From Plecoglossus altivelis (lineage: Eukaryota; Chordata; Actinopteri; Osmeriformes; Plecoglossidae): a stretch of DNA of 64,000 nucleotides. Position 1 is the stretch's first letter, and the number at the start of each line of letters is the position of its first letter. The position numbers and the translations under genes were made by a program. The stretch is from contig BROE01000018.1 in NCBI GenBank assembly GCA_036571765.1, forward strand, positions 12,518,694 to 12,582,693, written 5' to 3'. The notes under the pieces were generated by a model. That model had not been told where the DNA came from. It did no database searches and saw only the letters and a program-made list of their open reading frames with translations. Below, piece by piece: positions 12,101-27,100 of the stretch.

Positions 12101-15100
12101 ACAGAATTCTACAAACTGTTCTGGTTGACACAGGGACTTGAGGTGACCAGGCCTGGTGGAGCTCTGCTGCAGTGGAAAAGGGGCTGGCCTTGGATTTTCG
12201 AATCAACAAACGGTCCTCCCGAGCTGTTGTCTTGCGGGGTCTGCCGGACCTGGGCTTGTCAAAAACATCTCAAGTCTTTTCAGATCTTTTTCTTATTATT
12301 TGTACTTGACGCTGAGACACATTGAAGGTATCAGCCACCTCAGCAGTGGATCTGGTCTTCAGCCTCTTTATAATTAACGCTTTGGTCTCAGGGTGGATAT
12401 TAGGCATGTTGTCAGAGGTCAAGTTGCAGTTGATGTGAAGGTCTGGTGTGCTGGGGTTCTTTTTATACACACCCACTAATTGATTGATCAGGAACTGATC
12501 ACAGGTGAGGCTGTAATCTAGGATTGGGTGCATCATATGACAAGGCGACAAGACTTTTGTCTTGCCAAAATCTGACCTTTCTGTGTTCATTAAATGATCA
12601 ATCTTTCTTCCGTGAAGCAAATTTGTTTTTGTATATTGAGCATAATTTGGGAGGGTTTTAGCTTTCATATGAGACATTTCTAAAACCAATCCATTAATTT
12701 AAAGTCAGGTTATAAGCTTTTGTTTCTACAAAATGGATAAGCGACAAGACTTTTGTCAGGGACTGTACAGGTTTGGGTGTATGTTATGGAAATTTGCCAA
12801 TCACTTTTAGTCTTGTTTACTATTCCAGTGCCAGTGCATTAGGCACCTACTTCCTAGTGAGTACCTTTGTTAATGATCGCTCCAAAGGTATGTTTTAATA
12901 TGATCATGTTTCATTTTGATTGTATTGATTATCTTGCTATTTAGATAACAAAATATAATTGTGCATTTTAAGTTAATGGTACTCCTTGTGCGTATCTATC
13001 ACACTAAGGTGGTGAAAATCTTAAGAGAGTTGGATTGATACAGCTAATACTGGATATAAACATACACATTTGAAGTAGGTGTAAACTTAAGGCCTCTGAG
13101 TCACTGACAGTGGACTTCACATGCTTCTAGGGTAATACCGAAGCTTCAGTGGGTCACTTTACATACAGTGGTTAAAACCATATCTATAGTAGAGATCAAC
13201 GGCTGATTTGTGAGTATGCATACTTAAAGGTCGGTGCCCTGATCAAACAGATTTTTTTTTAAACCTATGTCTGAGTTTCAACTGTTTAGCACTTGAGGTT
13301 ACGGTAATGTACGTGCACATTTTTTTTATGTCCCTGACTTCCATCAAATTGGTTCCACAGGTGGGGTCAAACACAAGCGTGTGTCCTTGGCCTTATAATT
13401 AATCATACCAAACAAGCACTAATGATCTTCAATTCAATATGTATGTTGAAACAGAAAAGGCTGTGTAAGAGGAATAAAACTGGGTAAGGAACCGCCGAAC
13501 GCGAGGTTGCTGAAGACAGTTTACTGTCAAAGGTCATACACCACAGATAGCCTGAGCTCAGCAACAAGACACAAGGTTGTTATATAGCAGCAAGGTTTGT
13601 CCAAGCTGTTTTGAAGAAGCACAAAGAAATTAACATAGTTTAGGATTGAGTAGATGCACAGACTGGCCAAAGAAACTTAATGCAGCAGCTGAAAGACAAA
13701 TCATGCTTACTTCCCCTAACAATCAAAAGATGCCATCAGCTCAGAATTGGCATAAAACAGTGGGACCCTGGTACACTTATTTACTGTTTGGAGAAGTCTG
13801 GTCAGAAGAGGCCTTCATGGAATACTTGCAGTCAAAAAGCCATATAGATGAAGAAACACGGCATGATTACACAGCATGAAACTACGCATGGTAACACAGA
13901 AATTGGGGTGCAGAAAAATGGCAACAGGTGCTACGGACTGAAAAGTCAAAATTTGACATTTCTGCTTTAGCTACATTACTGCAAAGGGAGATAGGAATTA
14001 GAATCAGAATTAATGGTATCCTCAATGCTAAGATGTACAGGCAGATACTTCCATCATGCAATACCATCATGGAAGCATCTGATCGGCCCATATTTTTTAA
14101 CATTGATTGAACAAATCCTTGTCAGAGTGGTTATGTGCCGTAGATGCGCCTGTTGTAAATAAGGTGTTAGAGTTCTAGAAGATAAAGCATTAAAAATAAA
14201 AGGCCTGTGCATTAAATACCCATCTCCTTTTTGACATTGGGACCAACACCAGTAGTGTCTTTGTTGGGTTGTCCGTAGGCCTACGTTGTGATAATGTTTC
14301 TAACATGCATATGTGATTTAATATTTGTGACTGTCCATTTGAGTGGAGTAAAGAAGCTTATGCGAAATCCTAATGTAATTTTGTTATTCAATTAAAAACT
14401 TATTGTATGTATTTTCTTAATGTTACAGTGTTTGTGTTCAATTGCTAGATTTCTGGGATGTTCTGAATTATAATACAAACTGTATTAAAATCAAGATGTT
14501 TCTCCATTGGCAGGTATTGTCATATTTTGCCCATGTTCAGACAGCTGTACGTCAGTCATTGTTTGACATATTAATGTGAAATGTTGCAAGGAGGGATGCA
14601 ATTTCCTAAATTTTTTCTCTAGTAGTTTTTCCCCTGTCTTTCTTTAGGGTTGAGGTTGGCAGAGGGGCAGTTCTATGGGCATATATCAAGTCCTCTGTGA
14701 CATTGCTTGTAAAAGGGCAATACAAATACTGTAAATTTGACTTGATATGAAATTATTACAGTAACCATTACAACTGACCACTGTCAATACAGAACAAAGA
14801 AAAAACGGTATACAAACCGTCTGTGGTGTGCTGGATCCAGCCTTGAAAACACGCCACACCTATGTTACCACAGGCCAATTCCATTGCATGTAAGAATTTA
14901 CCCTGGTATATGGGTTTTGCTCGTAGACCTTTCACTGCACCGCACAGAGAAACTCTGCGAAGGTGAATTTTCACAGTAAAAACAATACTGGTTGACACTG
15001 AACTATTCTCATATTTGGACACCATGGTAAAATCCCAAACTACCATTAGAAGAAGTATGAACAATTTTTAGTCATTGTTTTACAGATGGCATTAGATTAC

Positions 15101-18100
15101 AGATGTGTTGTAGTTGTGTATACTGTTTGCCACCTGTGTTTACCACTTTGCAACACACAAGTGCATCATAGTGCAAAATGTTTTCAGTGAATGAGAGTGT
15201 GTTTAGAGTTTTTTTTAAAGAGTGTGTGAATCAAACATTCAGTAGCATAAACCAAGTTTTTACTTAAAACAACAAACCTGGAACTCTTAGCAACTACAGA
15301 CCCATTTCAAATCTGCCATTTCCATCAAGAACTCATGAAAGCGTTGTAGTACAACAAAGTTTTGGAACAACTCATTGAACACCTTTCCTTAAATCTGTAA
15401 TACGAGTCCCTCCAGTATGGATTTCATCCTCAACACCACAATGAAACTATTAAATTCAACAACTTTTGAAACGATAAGACAGTGGATAATATGTCCAAAA
15501 TAATATAAAACTGGTTGAGAATGTGTATTTTGGTTTTATGTAGGGTACATTTTTACTGTAACATTGGGACTGGGGCAGTAGCACCTGTAAAACTAAAGTT
15601 GCATTTGATAGGCGACCTACTTGATGTATCTACTACAGCTAGCCTAGTGGATAAAGTTAAGTTTAAGACAGGTAAGGTCAGCAGGATATCCATCTGAATG
15701 GGAGGGTGGCCTGAGTCACCTGCGAGAGCAAATAAAATGTGAGCTTGCAGATTGGTCTGGTTGACTGGCTAGCAAGCACAGACACACACACCTGTACAGA
15801 GTGTCCCTGGATCTGGATTGGAGAGATGTAGGACAGGTATGGGGGGCTGCTATAGATGGCCGCCTGTCCTGGGGGGGGCTGGAGCACCACTGAGGGGCTG
15901 GGGGGAGTGGGCTGTTGAGAGGTGGGGGCCGTAGAGGGCTTCTGCTGCAACCAGGTGGTAAGACACTTGATAAGACAAAGAGATAAGTGTTTGATTTGTT
16001 ACGGTATGCAGAAATGTGTAATGTCCCTAACACTTTGTATCATGGTTTACATAAGTGACCTCATGCTTGGATGTGAATTGTGTAACATGTGTCAAGCGTG
16101 AGTGTGTGGATGTGGATCTGCAGAAGACTGACCATGGCCATGGACCCTTTTATGGGATTGAACTCTTTGGCGTTGGGGTTCAATGTCGACTTTTTCACCT
16201 GACTACAACATGAAAGGAGAAAATAATTTTTTTTACAGTTTGGACGCCATGCAGTGTCTCTCATAACCACAAGGCCATTAACAAGGAATGCTTACTCAGT
16301 CACCCCCTCTCTTTTCTCGCCACTGTCCTCGCTGCCTGGGGTCTTGGCTGGCTGGGGTGTTCCTGGCCTGTCTGGTCCTGCAGACTGGTTGGCAACTGTA
16401 GTGGGGATGGTGGCAAGCCCTTCTGCAGTTTGGGGATCTTGGGAAGAGGAGGGTTTAGGTTCTGCTGAGTAGGCGGAGTCTGCTGCTGAGGTCGGATTGG
16501 GGCTCGTCTGAGGAGCATCTGGGTTGGTAGAGGGGGCAGAACTAGGCTGCAGCTGGGACAGTTGGAGAGATAGAGGCCGTATCAGAAAATTATACTAAAG
16601 TTTAAATGGGAGTAGGATCCCCTTGAAGCAAATCGTAACAGGCAACAAGGCAAATAGAAGTTGTCTTTCATTTGATAGGCCCTGTGAGGAAAAGACAGCA
16701 AATGAAGAACATTAACTCCCAACACTGGGGGCTGTCAAAGAGGGTATACGGAGTCACACGAAATGTTCATTCAAAATTCATACAAAGAGGGTACAATTTC
16801 TGGGGAAATTGTGAGGTGTGTTTGCGTGGTTTGCAGATGGGTCCATTTTGTTAGTGAAATTTTACAACTGATAATTCGGCATATTTTCAGTAAGTTCTGG
16901 CTTTTTTTTTTCTTACCGGTGTCGCAAATAGCATTAAAGTGAGTTATATATATGGAACATAATTTTAACATCACCAGTGAATCGTTTACTTGTAAGCTTA
17001 AGTCGTAATAAAATCTAAAACAACATGTATTTCAGAGATCATTGATCATGATCATGAATCCTAGGCAGCTGTCATATGTGTCGGGCAACAGAGACTAATG
17101 TCATAACACTAACTCCTCAGTGAAACAGCAGGCAACTTTTTTCAAAAGTAGATGATATCAGTACATTTAATATTGTATAAATTTTACCATTACATTTGTC
17201 ACAATGTTAAATGTGAAAGCAAATAGCTTTCATCCTGGTCTTTGTCTGTGGCATTTCAGCAGCTGTTGTACCATTAGGTAGCTAGCTATTTTCCAGAAGA
17301 GAAAAAGGTGCTTAACTGATGTGATGTTAGTGATTTAATGTTTCTGATGAGCTAACTTGCCACCATTAGCATTAACAAATTAAACCTATATCATGACACT
17401 GAGCATAAAAACCAATACAGGCAACGTTTTTATGGCGAAGATTTTCACACAAACGTTGTCCATGTATTGCAAAAATTGAGAAATTAGTTAGACAGGGCAA
17501 GGAAATTATATTGAGTATTAAGGATACATTTTCTGTGAAAATTGAAGGGTGTGTTTGTATTGGTTGCAAATGGGTGTTACCAGGCTGTGACATAAACACC
17601 CTGTGTGTCTTTGACAAACTCCTGCGATTCCCACACAGCAGAAGTCTGGTAATTAGCTATCTCTACAAATTACTGGTGCTAGGTCTGAATCTGGGAGCAA
17701 CTTCACTATGCACTGAACCAGGCTATTTTACTTAAGTAAATATTAACCATGAAACGATACAGCAATGCATCACACATGCTTGAGTTCACATATACTAATT
17801 GATGTGACATTATGTAAGGTACATGCAAGTTTTAAATTGCTTAAATGTATAATGAGCTTGTCTAACAGTCCTTCCACACCACGGCACAATGCTTGAACAA
17901 CAGCATAAACACAAGCAGGGATAACTAACAAATCTAGCACTAAATAACTGTTTAGCTGGTCAGCTCCATGACGCCGAGTAAGTAGGGTTCACCAAACTGC
18001 TCACTGTTACGCTCTCGCTCCCCTTTAGGAGGGAACTGGATCATTTTCTCTGCTCTGATTGGATAATAGGTATGCTGATGGTGACACCCCCGCTGGTGAG

Positions 18101-21100
18101 GTGAGCGTAATGTCGTGGCCAACCAGGGGCATGCCTCAACACCTCGTCATCTAATCAGAGGACCTCACAACCTCGGTCAAATGTTCAGGTGTGTTTTGGT
18201 GAAGAGGAGTATGAGACCCAGTTACATGGATGAGAACTGTCACTGTTTGACTTAGTTTTCACAGTTTTGTTTTTGATACAATAGTTATCTGTGTAGCATG
18301 GCCTAGTGAGATATCCTGGGGTATACATATACACAAAGATAAACTAAGGTTATTCACCCTAGGTTGTAGCATTTATTGTAGCAGTGAGTTAGATGGCAGC
18401 ACTATAGTTTGTAACAAGCAAGTAAGGGTGTAGGGTTGCTCAGGGCCGTTGCTTTGATTTGACAGACCACTGGCACTGCCCTGCCCCAAACCCCCTTTTG
18501 GTTCTCTCTTTCGTGTTTTCTTTCTTGTAAATATTGTAAGTATGTTCTTGTTAATACATGCAGTGTCAATAGATACCAAAGAAAGATGTATAGGTATTCT
18601 TGAATCGGCAGTGGTTATTTAAATTTGTCACTTTCCACTTGTGTGTTTAGCTACCGTGTACACCTGTGGGTGATGCACAATCCTAATCCAGCTAATGGGG
18701 GAGAGGGCGTAACAACACAAGAACAAAGAGAAACCCACTTGTCTAGAAGATTAAGACATGTTTGTAGGTAACTAGCAAAAAGTAGCCTAAACTTTCCTTG
18801 AATTTTAGCTACGGAACTAATTCTGAAGGCTCGTTGATATCGCTGTCTATCTTACTATAGTGTCGTAATCAATGCATTGTTGCCAACATGTGCTGATGTT
18901 GTGACTTTAGACTAGCACTCAAGTGGCTAGCAAACTAGCTAGCATTTAAGGCACATTTTGCCACACACATTGTAAGCTCCTTAACCATGCAACAGAACAT
19001 AAACATAAATACAAGCAATGCAATCGAGACACAGACAAACATTTTGACACCGATACTGTCTATTTATCTAAATTGTCCAATTTTTCCCAAACAAGTCTGA
19101 TCCAGATATTGAGGAATACTTAGAGATGGGAAAATAACTAGAGAACTAACAAGAGGGTACAATTTCTGGGAAAATTGTAGAGTCTGCTTGCGTCGGTTGC
19201 AGATGGGTGTGTTTTTTAAACTTAAATTGTGTCACATCTGTGTTAATCCATATATTTAAAAGTTTTAATCTGTTGTTGTGCTTTAACACTTAAAATACTA
19301 AGAGTGTATAACGAAACATTGTTCTCTTGTGACTTCCCTGAGATTCTCCTCCTACCCTGCGGGAGGGAGATGGGGCAGCCACATATTCAAACAGTTGCAT
19401 GGAATTGGTCAAATTCCTCAAGTGTTTCCGTTCTAGTGATATTTTCAAAGAGACCATTCACTGCTAAACCGATTTGACCTTGTCATAGCTGAATAACGAC
19501 AGTTTGAGGGGTAAAATGGACATAGAGTGAACCTGAAAGTCCATTGACATCTCTTTCCTATACAATTCTCACATTTAGAAAGTGCAGTTGTAAAACAATC
19601 AGGGTTAGGTGACAAATGTAGCCCCTCCTTTTTGTTGCACCAATCTCCACCTTTGTCAAGCCCCAAAATTTACCTTTAGCCCACTGGTGTTCTGGCGCAG
19701 GAACATTAATGCAAGTCACAGATCTCAAGCACTAGTTTAGCTGTGTGGGAATTACTAAGATAAAGGTTTTGACGGATGTTATAAATGGACCACAGTTGTA
19801 AATGCAGTGTTCCAGGCTGTACAGGGAATGATTAAACTTTCCATCCTTATGCCAAGGAACCAAACACTTGACAGTAATGTCTGTTTATGAGAAGATCCAT
19901 GTGAAGTTTGACACTAAATTATTATTTGCTTGAAGAATTTCATCGAGGACAGTTTTGAAAACCTGGGACAATGTAAAAACAGGGTTTACTATAAAGCTGA
20001 AAAAGGTCCTGTTTGACTGTGTGCTCATCTCAATCGCAAGCTGTATGTAATCACAAATATTATTTTTTCCACTAACAATTATTAGCGTAATGTGTTTCGG
20101 TGATAATTCATTATCTCGGTGAATTAGACATCAAAAATGTTGAGGAGGATAGCCTTTCAAGAAAAAGCACCTAAGCCATTTTCAGCCTGACCAATGTTGC
20201 ATACCCTTTTTGGAGACCATAAGAAACACTTAAACATAACCTAAGAACCCAGTAAATGACCGCTATAAGCATTTACTAATTTTGCATTCATTTATTAAGA
20301 AACCACATTGAAACAAGCCGATTCTAACAATGTTTTCACTGGCAGCATTTCAGCTGGAATCCCTATTCCAACATTGACATCTGCAAACTTAGAATATAGT
20401 CCCAAAAATGAAAATAAGCTTGAAATGTACAGTATATACAGTAAACTTTAAAGTCCATTGACGTCTCTTTCCTACGCAATTCTCACAATTAGAAACTATT
20501 GCTGTAAAATGATCGGTTTCCAAAAACCAACTTTCATAAAGTCACAAATGTGGCTCCACCTTTCTTGCTTGAACGTATGATGCGCTTGTAAATTTGTCCT
20601 CCAATACCACGGCATAATACTTGTTGAGCAACAGCGCAAAATGAAAACGCTACAGTGGCTAACAACGCTAAACATGTATTTAGTGGAGAAGGTTGCAGTC
20701 AACTACACTGGTTTGAAACCACAGGTAATGCTAATTTTACCAACAAATAAGTTTACTTGTAGTTTAATATTATAATGAATCCTACAATGTTTATTTTAAC
20801 AATATAAAGCAGACTCATCACAGACGAATGTTGTATGTGTTACCCGGCAACAGAGGCTTGTTATGGAAATTTGGGGTTTATGTATATAAAAAGGATTTAC
20901 TAGCTAGCACTGAGGTCCCTTGTGCCACACAAGGTACTTCTTGTCATAATGTTGTATGCTTCTAAATCGTGCAAAGGAATGTAAATAAAAATACAAGCAA
21001 CGCAATTCGCTACCAAGACAAACCTTTTGACACCGACGTTGTCTATGTAGTCCAAATATTGAGGGATCCTTAGGGTGGGAAAAGAAATAATAATACATAT

Positions 21101-24100
21101 GTGAAAACAATGGTTGTGCCTGTCAAAGGCAAGCAACAAAAGGACTTGGAGACTTTCTGTTCTATTTGTGAGTCTAAGATGAGATGCGGCTTAAAAACAG
21201 CAATTTTCAATGTCAGGTAAACCGCAATGTAGGCTGAACCATAACAAATCGGGGGATAAAAAATACAAGCTCAGCAACTTACCCTGAACTCCTTGCCAAA
21301 TTTCCGCAGCTCCTCCAATTGTGTCCTTTGTTGAAGCGAAGGAACTGTAAAGATGGAAAGACTTGTTCACAGTACAAAATGTTGAATTTTAAAAAAGAAA
21401 GAAGAGACACTATGGGATGCAAAATAAAGACATAATACGATTGTACCATCAACTTCAGTACACAGCGTGCATATTGCGAGAAACAAAAATACTTTTGCAG
21501 CTCTTGCCCTCCTGTGGGCTGGCTAGGCCCTCTGGTCTTTCTTTAGCTGCTGGTCTTTCTTTAGCTGCTGTGCTGAGAATCTCAATCCCTGAAAGAGAGA
21601 AAGAACAACAAAATAAAAGCATGACAAGCAGTCGTGACACTAATGACCATATGACATCCCATGATAACAGTTTGTAGGGATGGGCTCAGAAGTTTTAGAG
21701 CCTAATCATTTAACCTGGCCAGTTTAAATCAAGAGCTCTGGACACACTTGGCCCAACTAGACAGAAACATTCTTCATACTCAACTAATATTGCAGTGGTG
21801 GAAAACTTCCAGTAAATTTACTGAAAATTTCCATAGGAAGATAAACTTGAAAATATAGTTAACATACACATTTTCAATAAATTCTCAACAAAAAAATATA
21901 TAGAATTTATACAAACTTAAATATTACATTTTGTGTGGGTATAAGCAGACATGTGAAGTAATACATAAAAACAATTTCTACACACATTAAGTTTCTACTT
22001 AATGTGATAAATATGAAATGTGTTTATGCCCATAGAAAATTCATTTATTTGTGAAAACCTACTTGGTAAATAACAATGTTTTTGATATAATTATACATAC
22101 ACGTTTTTTTATTTATTTGTGAGCATAACTCTAACAGATTATTTAATAGAGGTTTTTGACAAGATTTAGTCCTTCAGCTCTAATGCAGTAATATGGCTTC
22201 AATAGCCCTGCTGTAGTGTGCAGGATTCTAGATCTGTGCAGTAGGGATGTGCATCTCCATCATTGAGGACAATATGATAAACATCTCAATTCACTTCAAA
22301 ATAATGATGCTATGCAATTTGATATGGTACATATTGATTAATGTACCATATTAGCTTTACATATTTATGTAAAACCACTCCATTATTTTATGTGTTCTCT
22401 GAATGTAAAAGAAATAGAACTATTCCTGGCAGTCACAAGATGTTGTAAACACTTTTAAAACACATCATACACTAGATTTAACTTGTATGTCCTACTAAAT
22501 TAAATGTCCTCGACGAACATCAATAGTTTTACTTCAGTAATCTTATTATTTTTACATTGCTAGCTTCCCCTTCGGTTACTTGACTACAATAGGTTAAAGA
22601 GGTATTGGAAGCCCTTGTTCTCTATAATACTGTAGGGCTGGATATCTTTACAAATAAGAAACAAGATGGTTGCGGTTATTGCCTTAATATGAGCAGAGCT
22701 GTTAGCTAGCCAGGCATTAAAACAAAATTTGCTATACTTTTGCCCAGCAGTCTTCTTACTAGTGTTACCAGTTGAGCTAGCCACTGTAGCCATAGCTGAA
22801 TCCGAGGGGGAAGCAGACGTCTACTCGCAAATACCATGTCGCATTTCAGGTGAGCACCTAAATTAGTCATAATGCCTGTGTATTTTATAGCATCAAAACA
22901 AATCTTGCCAATTCCACAGGCCTTGTCGAATTGCCCATCTGCCTTGGAAAATCTGAAGTGTTTCCAAACCTTGGATTTATAGCAATTCATAAGAACTCTT
23001 CCTCGCCATGATAACACTTGCCCAAACATGTCTCTAACTCACATACAATTTGGCTGAGAGACTTGAGATTTGGCCACTGAAAGCAGTGGAGATGATGGTG
23101 TGCTTCAGAAACAGAGAGCAGGAATCAAATCATTTTCTAAAACAAAAAGGGGCTTGTCTACACATAATCCTATATAAATACATAGGACTATGCCAATGAA
23201 AATATGTTAGGCATGATGCATGGTGATTTTATCTCACATTGTATCCGGTGCACACTCCTTTGATCCAGGCAATTGCATTGTGAGCTTGTGCAGATGCACC
23301 AGTGCGAACCAGTAAAGCTTACCACCACTACTGTGCATGTGATGAAGGAATGTACAATGCATGTAGGGGGTGTGTCCTCAATAGCTGTGCAGTAAGTAGT
23401 GTTATGTGATTACAACTGAGGAATACGCAGGGTACCAATTCAACTGAATTTGCATTCAATCTTGTTGTTCTTATCAAGATTCTGGTACAACTTGCTTTTT
23501 TTTTTAAACAAAATTTAAATTTTCTGTTTCTGGGCTACCCTTTAATTTTGTTGCCATATATTCCCATTAATTTCCATGAAAAGTTGCCAATGTAGAAAAT
23601 TCCTGGAAATTTTTAACCCTACTTAAAAGATGTACAGTATGCGTCTTTTGTTTTTAATCAGTGTAGATGGAGTAGGACATGTTGTCTTACCATTGACAGG
23701 TAGGAAGGGGGTGGGGCCAGAGGACTTGGGAGGTGTCCCAGTAACCAAGGAAGATGAGGAGGTGTCCAGGTAGTCGAGAGCAGTGTGAGGAAGGTCCTGG
23801 GGAGGGGAGTCTGGCTTTGGAGAGTGTGACACTTAGTGGAGGAAAGAATGGAGGTGTAGGTTATGTTGGACAATAACAGATATGTTAAATCATATTTATT
23901 TATTTTTGAGAGAGAGAAAGATAGAGGTAAGAAAGGAATGAAGGAACTTTTTGTTTGGACAATGTTGACGGTGTGACTGAATGTGTATAAATTACAGAGA
24001 GATAATGCAGCAATGCATTTGTGAGAGCTACACACCCACATGTGAAGACTGGGAATTTGCAGTGTGTAGAATTCTGTTGGTCTGAAAAGGCTTCTGAGAT

Positions 24101-27100
24101 TTGGGTGATGTTCTTGACAGCACTGAGACACAGAAAGCCTTGTCATCCACCTCTAACATATGAAGGTACTCAAATGTGCTAATGTGTGAGTTAAGATTTA
24201 ATAAGATAATAATGTAGAACAAATATATGGCCATAGAGTCCATTTGGAAATAACATTTCATTTTGAAATCACACATTTTATGGATGCAACGAATGTTCCA
24301 CAAACAAAATTATTTGGATGCAAATAGCACCAAAGATTTACTTTGGTGGTGTGAGAGGGCCGAACAAATGATAAGACTGACTGAACATGTTTTGGATGAC
24401 ACAAAGAAAGAGTTAGGCATGCAAGCTTTATGAATGCAACAAACATGTCAACAGCAAAGAAACATTGTGTCCGAGAAAGATGTAAAAATGTGTCAGCATG
24501 GTAAAGTTAGTTTGAAGTTTTATATTTGTACATATATTTGTACATCCATAGTCTTATCTTGCTGAGTTTGACACTTTCACCCAGAATTTAGTGCCACACC
24601 ATCAGCCTTTACGCACCTAGCCAATACAAATGTTGAGGGGTCATCACATTTCTAAAGTAGGCTTTTGTCTGGGATAGTGTTTCTCAATGGGGTTGGTACT
24701 GCCGCGTAGGTGGCCTTCGCTTTTAATGTTAAAGACCAGGCTTTTTTCTGGGTCCCAAATATTTCAGGTTTAATATTTCTTTGGAAGGTGCTTGGCCTGT
24801 TACAATAGTCGTACAACCGAGTAAGGACACTAGGGCACATCCTTACTTAAGTGTAAAACCAAAACACAAATAGTCCACCTACGTACTAGGATTTACTCCT
24901 GAGAAGCACACCTGCAAAATTAGTTTTATTGATTCATTCTTTACAATTATCTAACAGAGCACAGGGGGAACAAGGGGTTCAACTACCCTGGTCCTGCCAG
25001 ACTCTCGTGCATTTCATTTGTACAGAGAGTCTGTACAAATTGACTATTGACAAGTAGGGCTGCAACAATGAATCGATAAAATTCGATTATTAAAAGAGTT
25101 GGCAAAAAATGTCATTATCGATTCGTTGTGTCTCGCAATTATTACGCCTCTCAATAAGACGCGGAGATATTTGAGTATAAAAAGCGCGGTTGAGCACGAA
25201 GCAGAGTGGAGCAAAACTAAATAAATAAATAGCAGAGCGGAGGTAGAGGAAAGACCATCAGAGAGACCCGTAACATTGTTCTGAAACACATGGTGGAGGC
25301 AGAGAAATCAGTACGACCCAAGCCATCCAAGGTGTGGGAGCAATTCATACTAAATCATTCAAAAAAGTGTGTTAATTGCAAAATTTGTAAAAGCGACATA
25401 TTTTCACAAACGAAAACGAGATGGTAACTTTAAAAAAACTGCTTTGAATTGCAAAAACCAAGACTCGGGGCTCTCAAGTTTTGAAGACAGAGAGTGAAGA
25501 GTGACATCTCTGACCCCTTTCTTTTTTGATTGGTTGTTGCGTTAAATATTAGCCAGATACAATAGGGCTATTCTCTGATTGGCTATTGTGTAGCCACTTT
25601 CTTTTTTTTGATTGGCTGGTAAGTGGCAGGCTTGACTCCAGGGGAGATGTGCTGGCTTTGCATTGCAATGCAAAGTGTCTGAACAAAGTGAGTGAGTGAG
25701 TGTAGTGGAGAGAAGAAATTCTACTGTTCAAACAATTCCTGTTAAGTTTTCTGATTTGTATTTTTCCTTATAAAAAACAAAGATGTATTGTTCTGACAGC
25801 TCAGGTCCCTTTAAACAAAAATATACATCTTTTTGTGCACTTTATTTAAAAAAAACATATATTTTGTTTTTCGTTTTTTATTACGTTAACAGCTCAGGGA
25901 TGTTAAAAGAGCAACCTGTTTTTGCACGTTCTGAAGATTTTTTTGCACAGTAAATTTGCACCGTCAGTTCTGTTTTTGAATAAAAGGTTGGAAATTAATG
26001 TTTTTTCCCCCTTTTTCGATTCATCCATTAATTGTAAAAATAATCGACAGATGAATCGATTATCGAAATAATCGTTAGCTGCAGCCCTATTGACAAATGT
26101 TAACTTCTTTGAAGGTGGGAACTCTGTTGAAGTTTATAACTATTGGATTTGCCTTAAATCACTAACGTTCGCCTTGGCAAACTCCTTCAAGACTATCGGA
26201 GCAATTGTTAGCCTTCTGGAAAGTATTTTCTTTACTGTACATGTACTTAATAGTTGGCAGGGGCTCCTTTTGCTTTAATTACTGCCGCAATTTGGCATGG
26301 CATGGAGGTGATCAGTTTGTGGCACTGCTGAGGTGGTCTGGAAGCCCAGGTTCCAGGCACAGTGGCCTTCGTCTGCATATTTTTGACTTTTGTTTGTCAT
26401 TTTCCTCTTGACAATACCCCATAGATTCTCTATGGAGTTCAGGTCAGTTGAGTTTGCTGGCCAGTCAAGCACACCATCACCATGGTTATTCAACCAACTT
26501 TTGGTGCTTTTGGTAGAGTGGGCAGGTGCGAAATCCTGCTGGAAAATTGAATCAGTATCAATATCTTCGAAAAGTTGGTTTGAAGAAGGAACCATGAAAG
26601 GCTCCGGCATTTCTTGGTAAACGGTTGAAGACTTTTGTTTTTTAAAAACACATTGGACCGACACCAGCAGATGACATTGACAAATCATCCCAGACAGTGG
26701 AAACCTAACACTGGACTCTAAGCAACTTGTGTTGGGAGCTTCTCCACCCTTCCCTCAGACTCTAGTGCCTTAATTTCCAAATGAAATACAAAACTTGCTG
26801 TCATTGTTGTACGACAACTGAAGCCAAATTCCTTGACAAGTTGTGTGTGGTGGCTCTTGATGCCTTGACTTCAGCCTCACTCCATTCCTTCACTCAAATT
26901 CTTGGATCAGTTTTGCTTGACAATCCTCATAAGGCTGCAGTTCTCTCAGTTGGTTGTACATTTTGTCTTCCACACTTTTTCCATCCACTCAAGTTTCTAT
27001 TTACATGTTTGGATACAGCACTGTGTAAACAACCAGTTCCCTTGGCAATGAATATTTGTGGCTTACCCATGATTGTGTAACCTAGTGAACCAAACAGAGA

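Noticed and set aside
16254..16518. Plus-strand 72-codon ORF and minus-strand 72-codon ORF over the atxn2l exon
   Set aside because: Wrong frames of the exon that precedes the PAM2 exon; only the phase-consistent frame keeps the protein open.
23790..23800. CCCCAG at 23,797 as an atxn2l acceptor
   Set aside because: Phase does not match the preceding exon (phase 1 end). The ACTAAG acceptor at 23,832 does.
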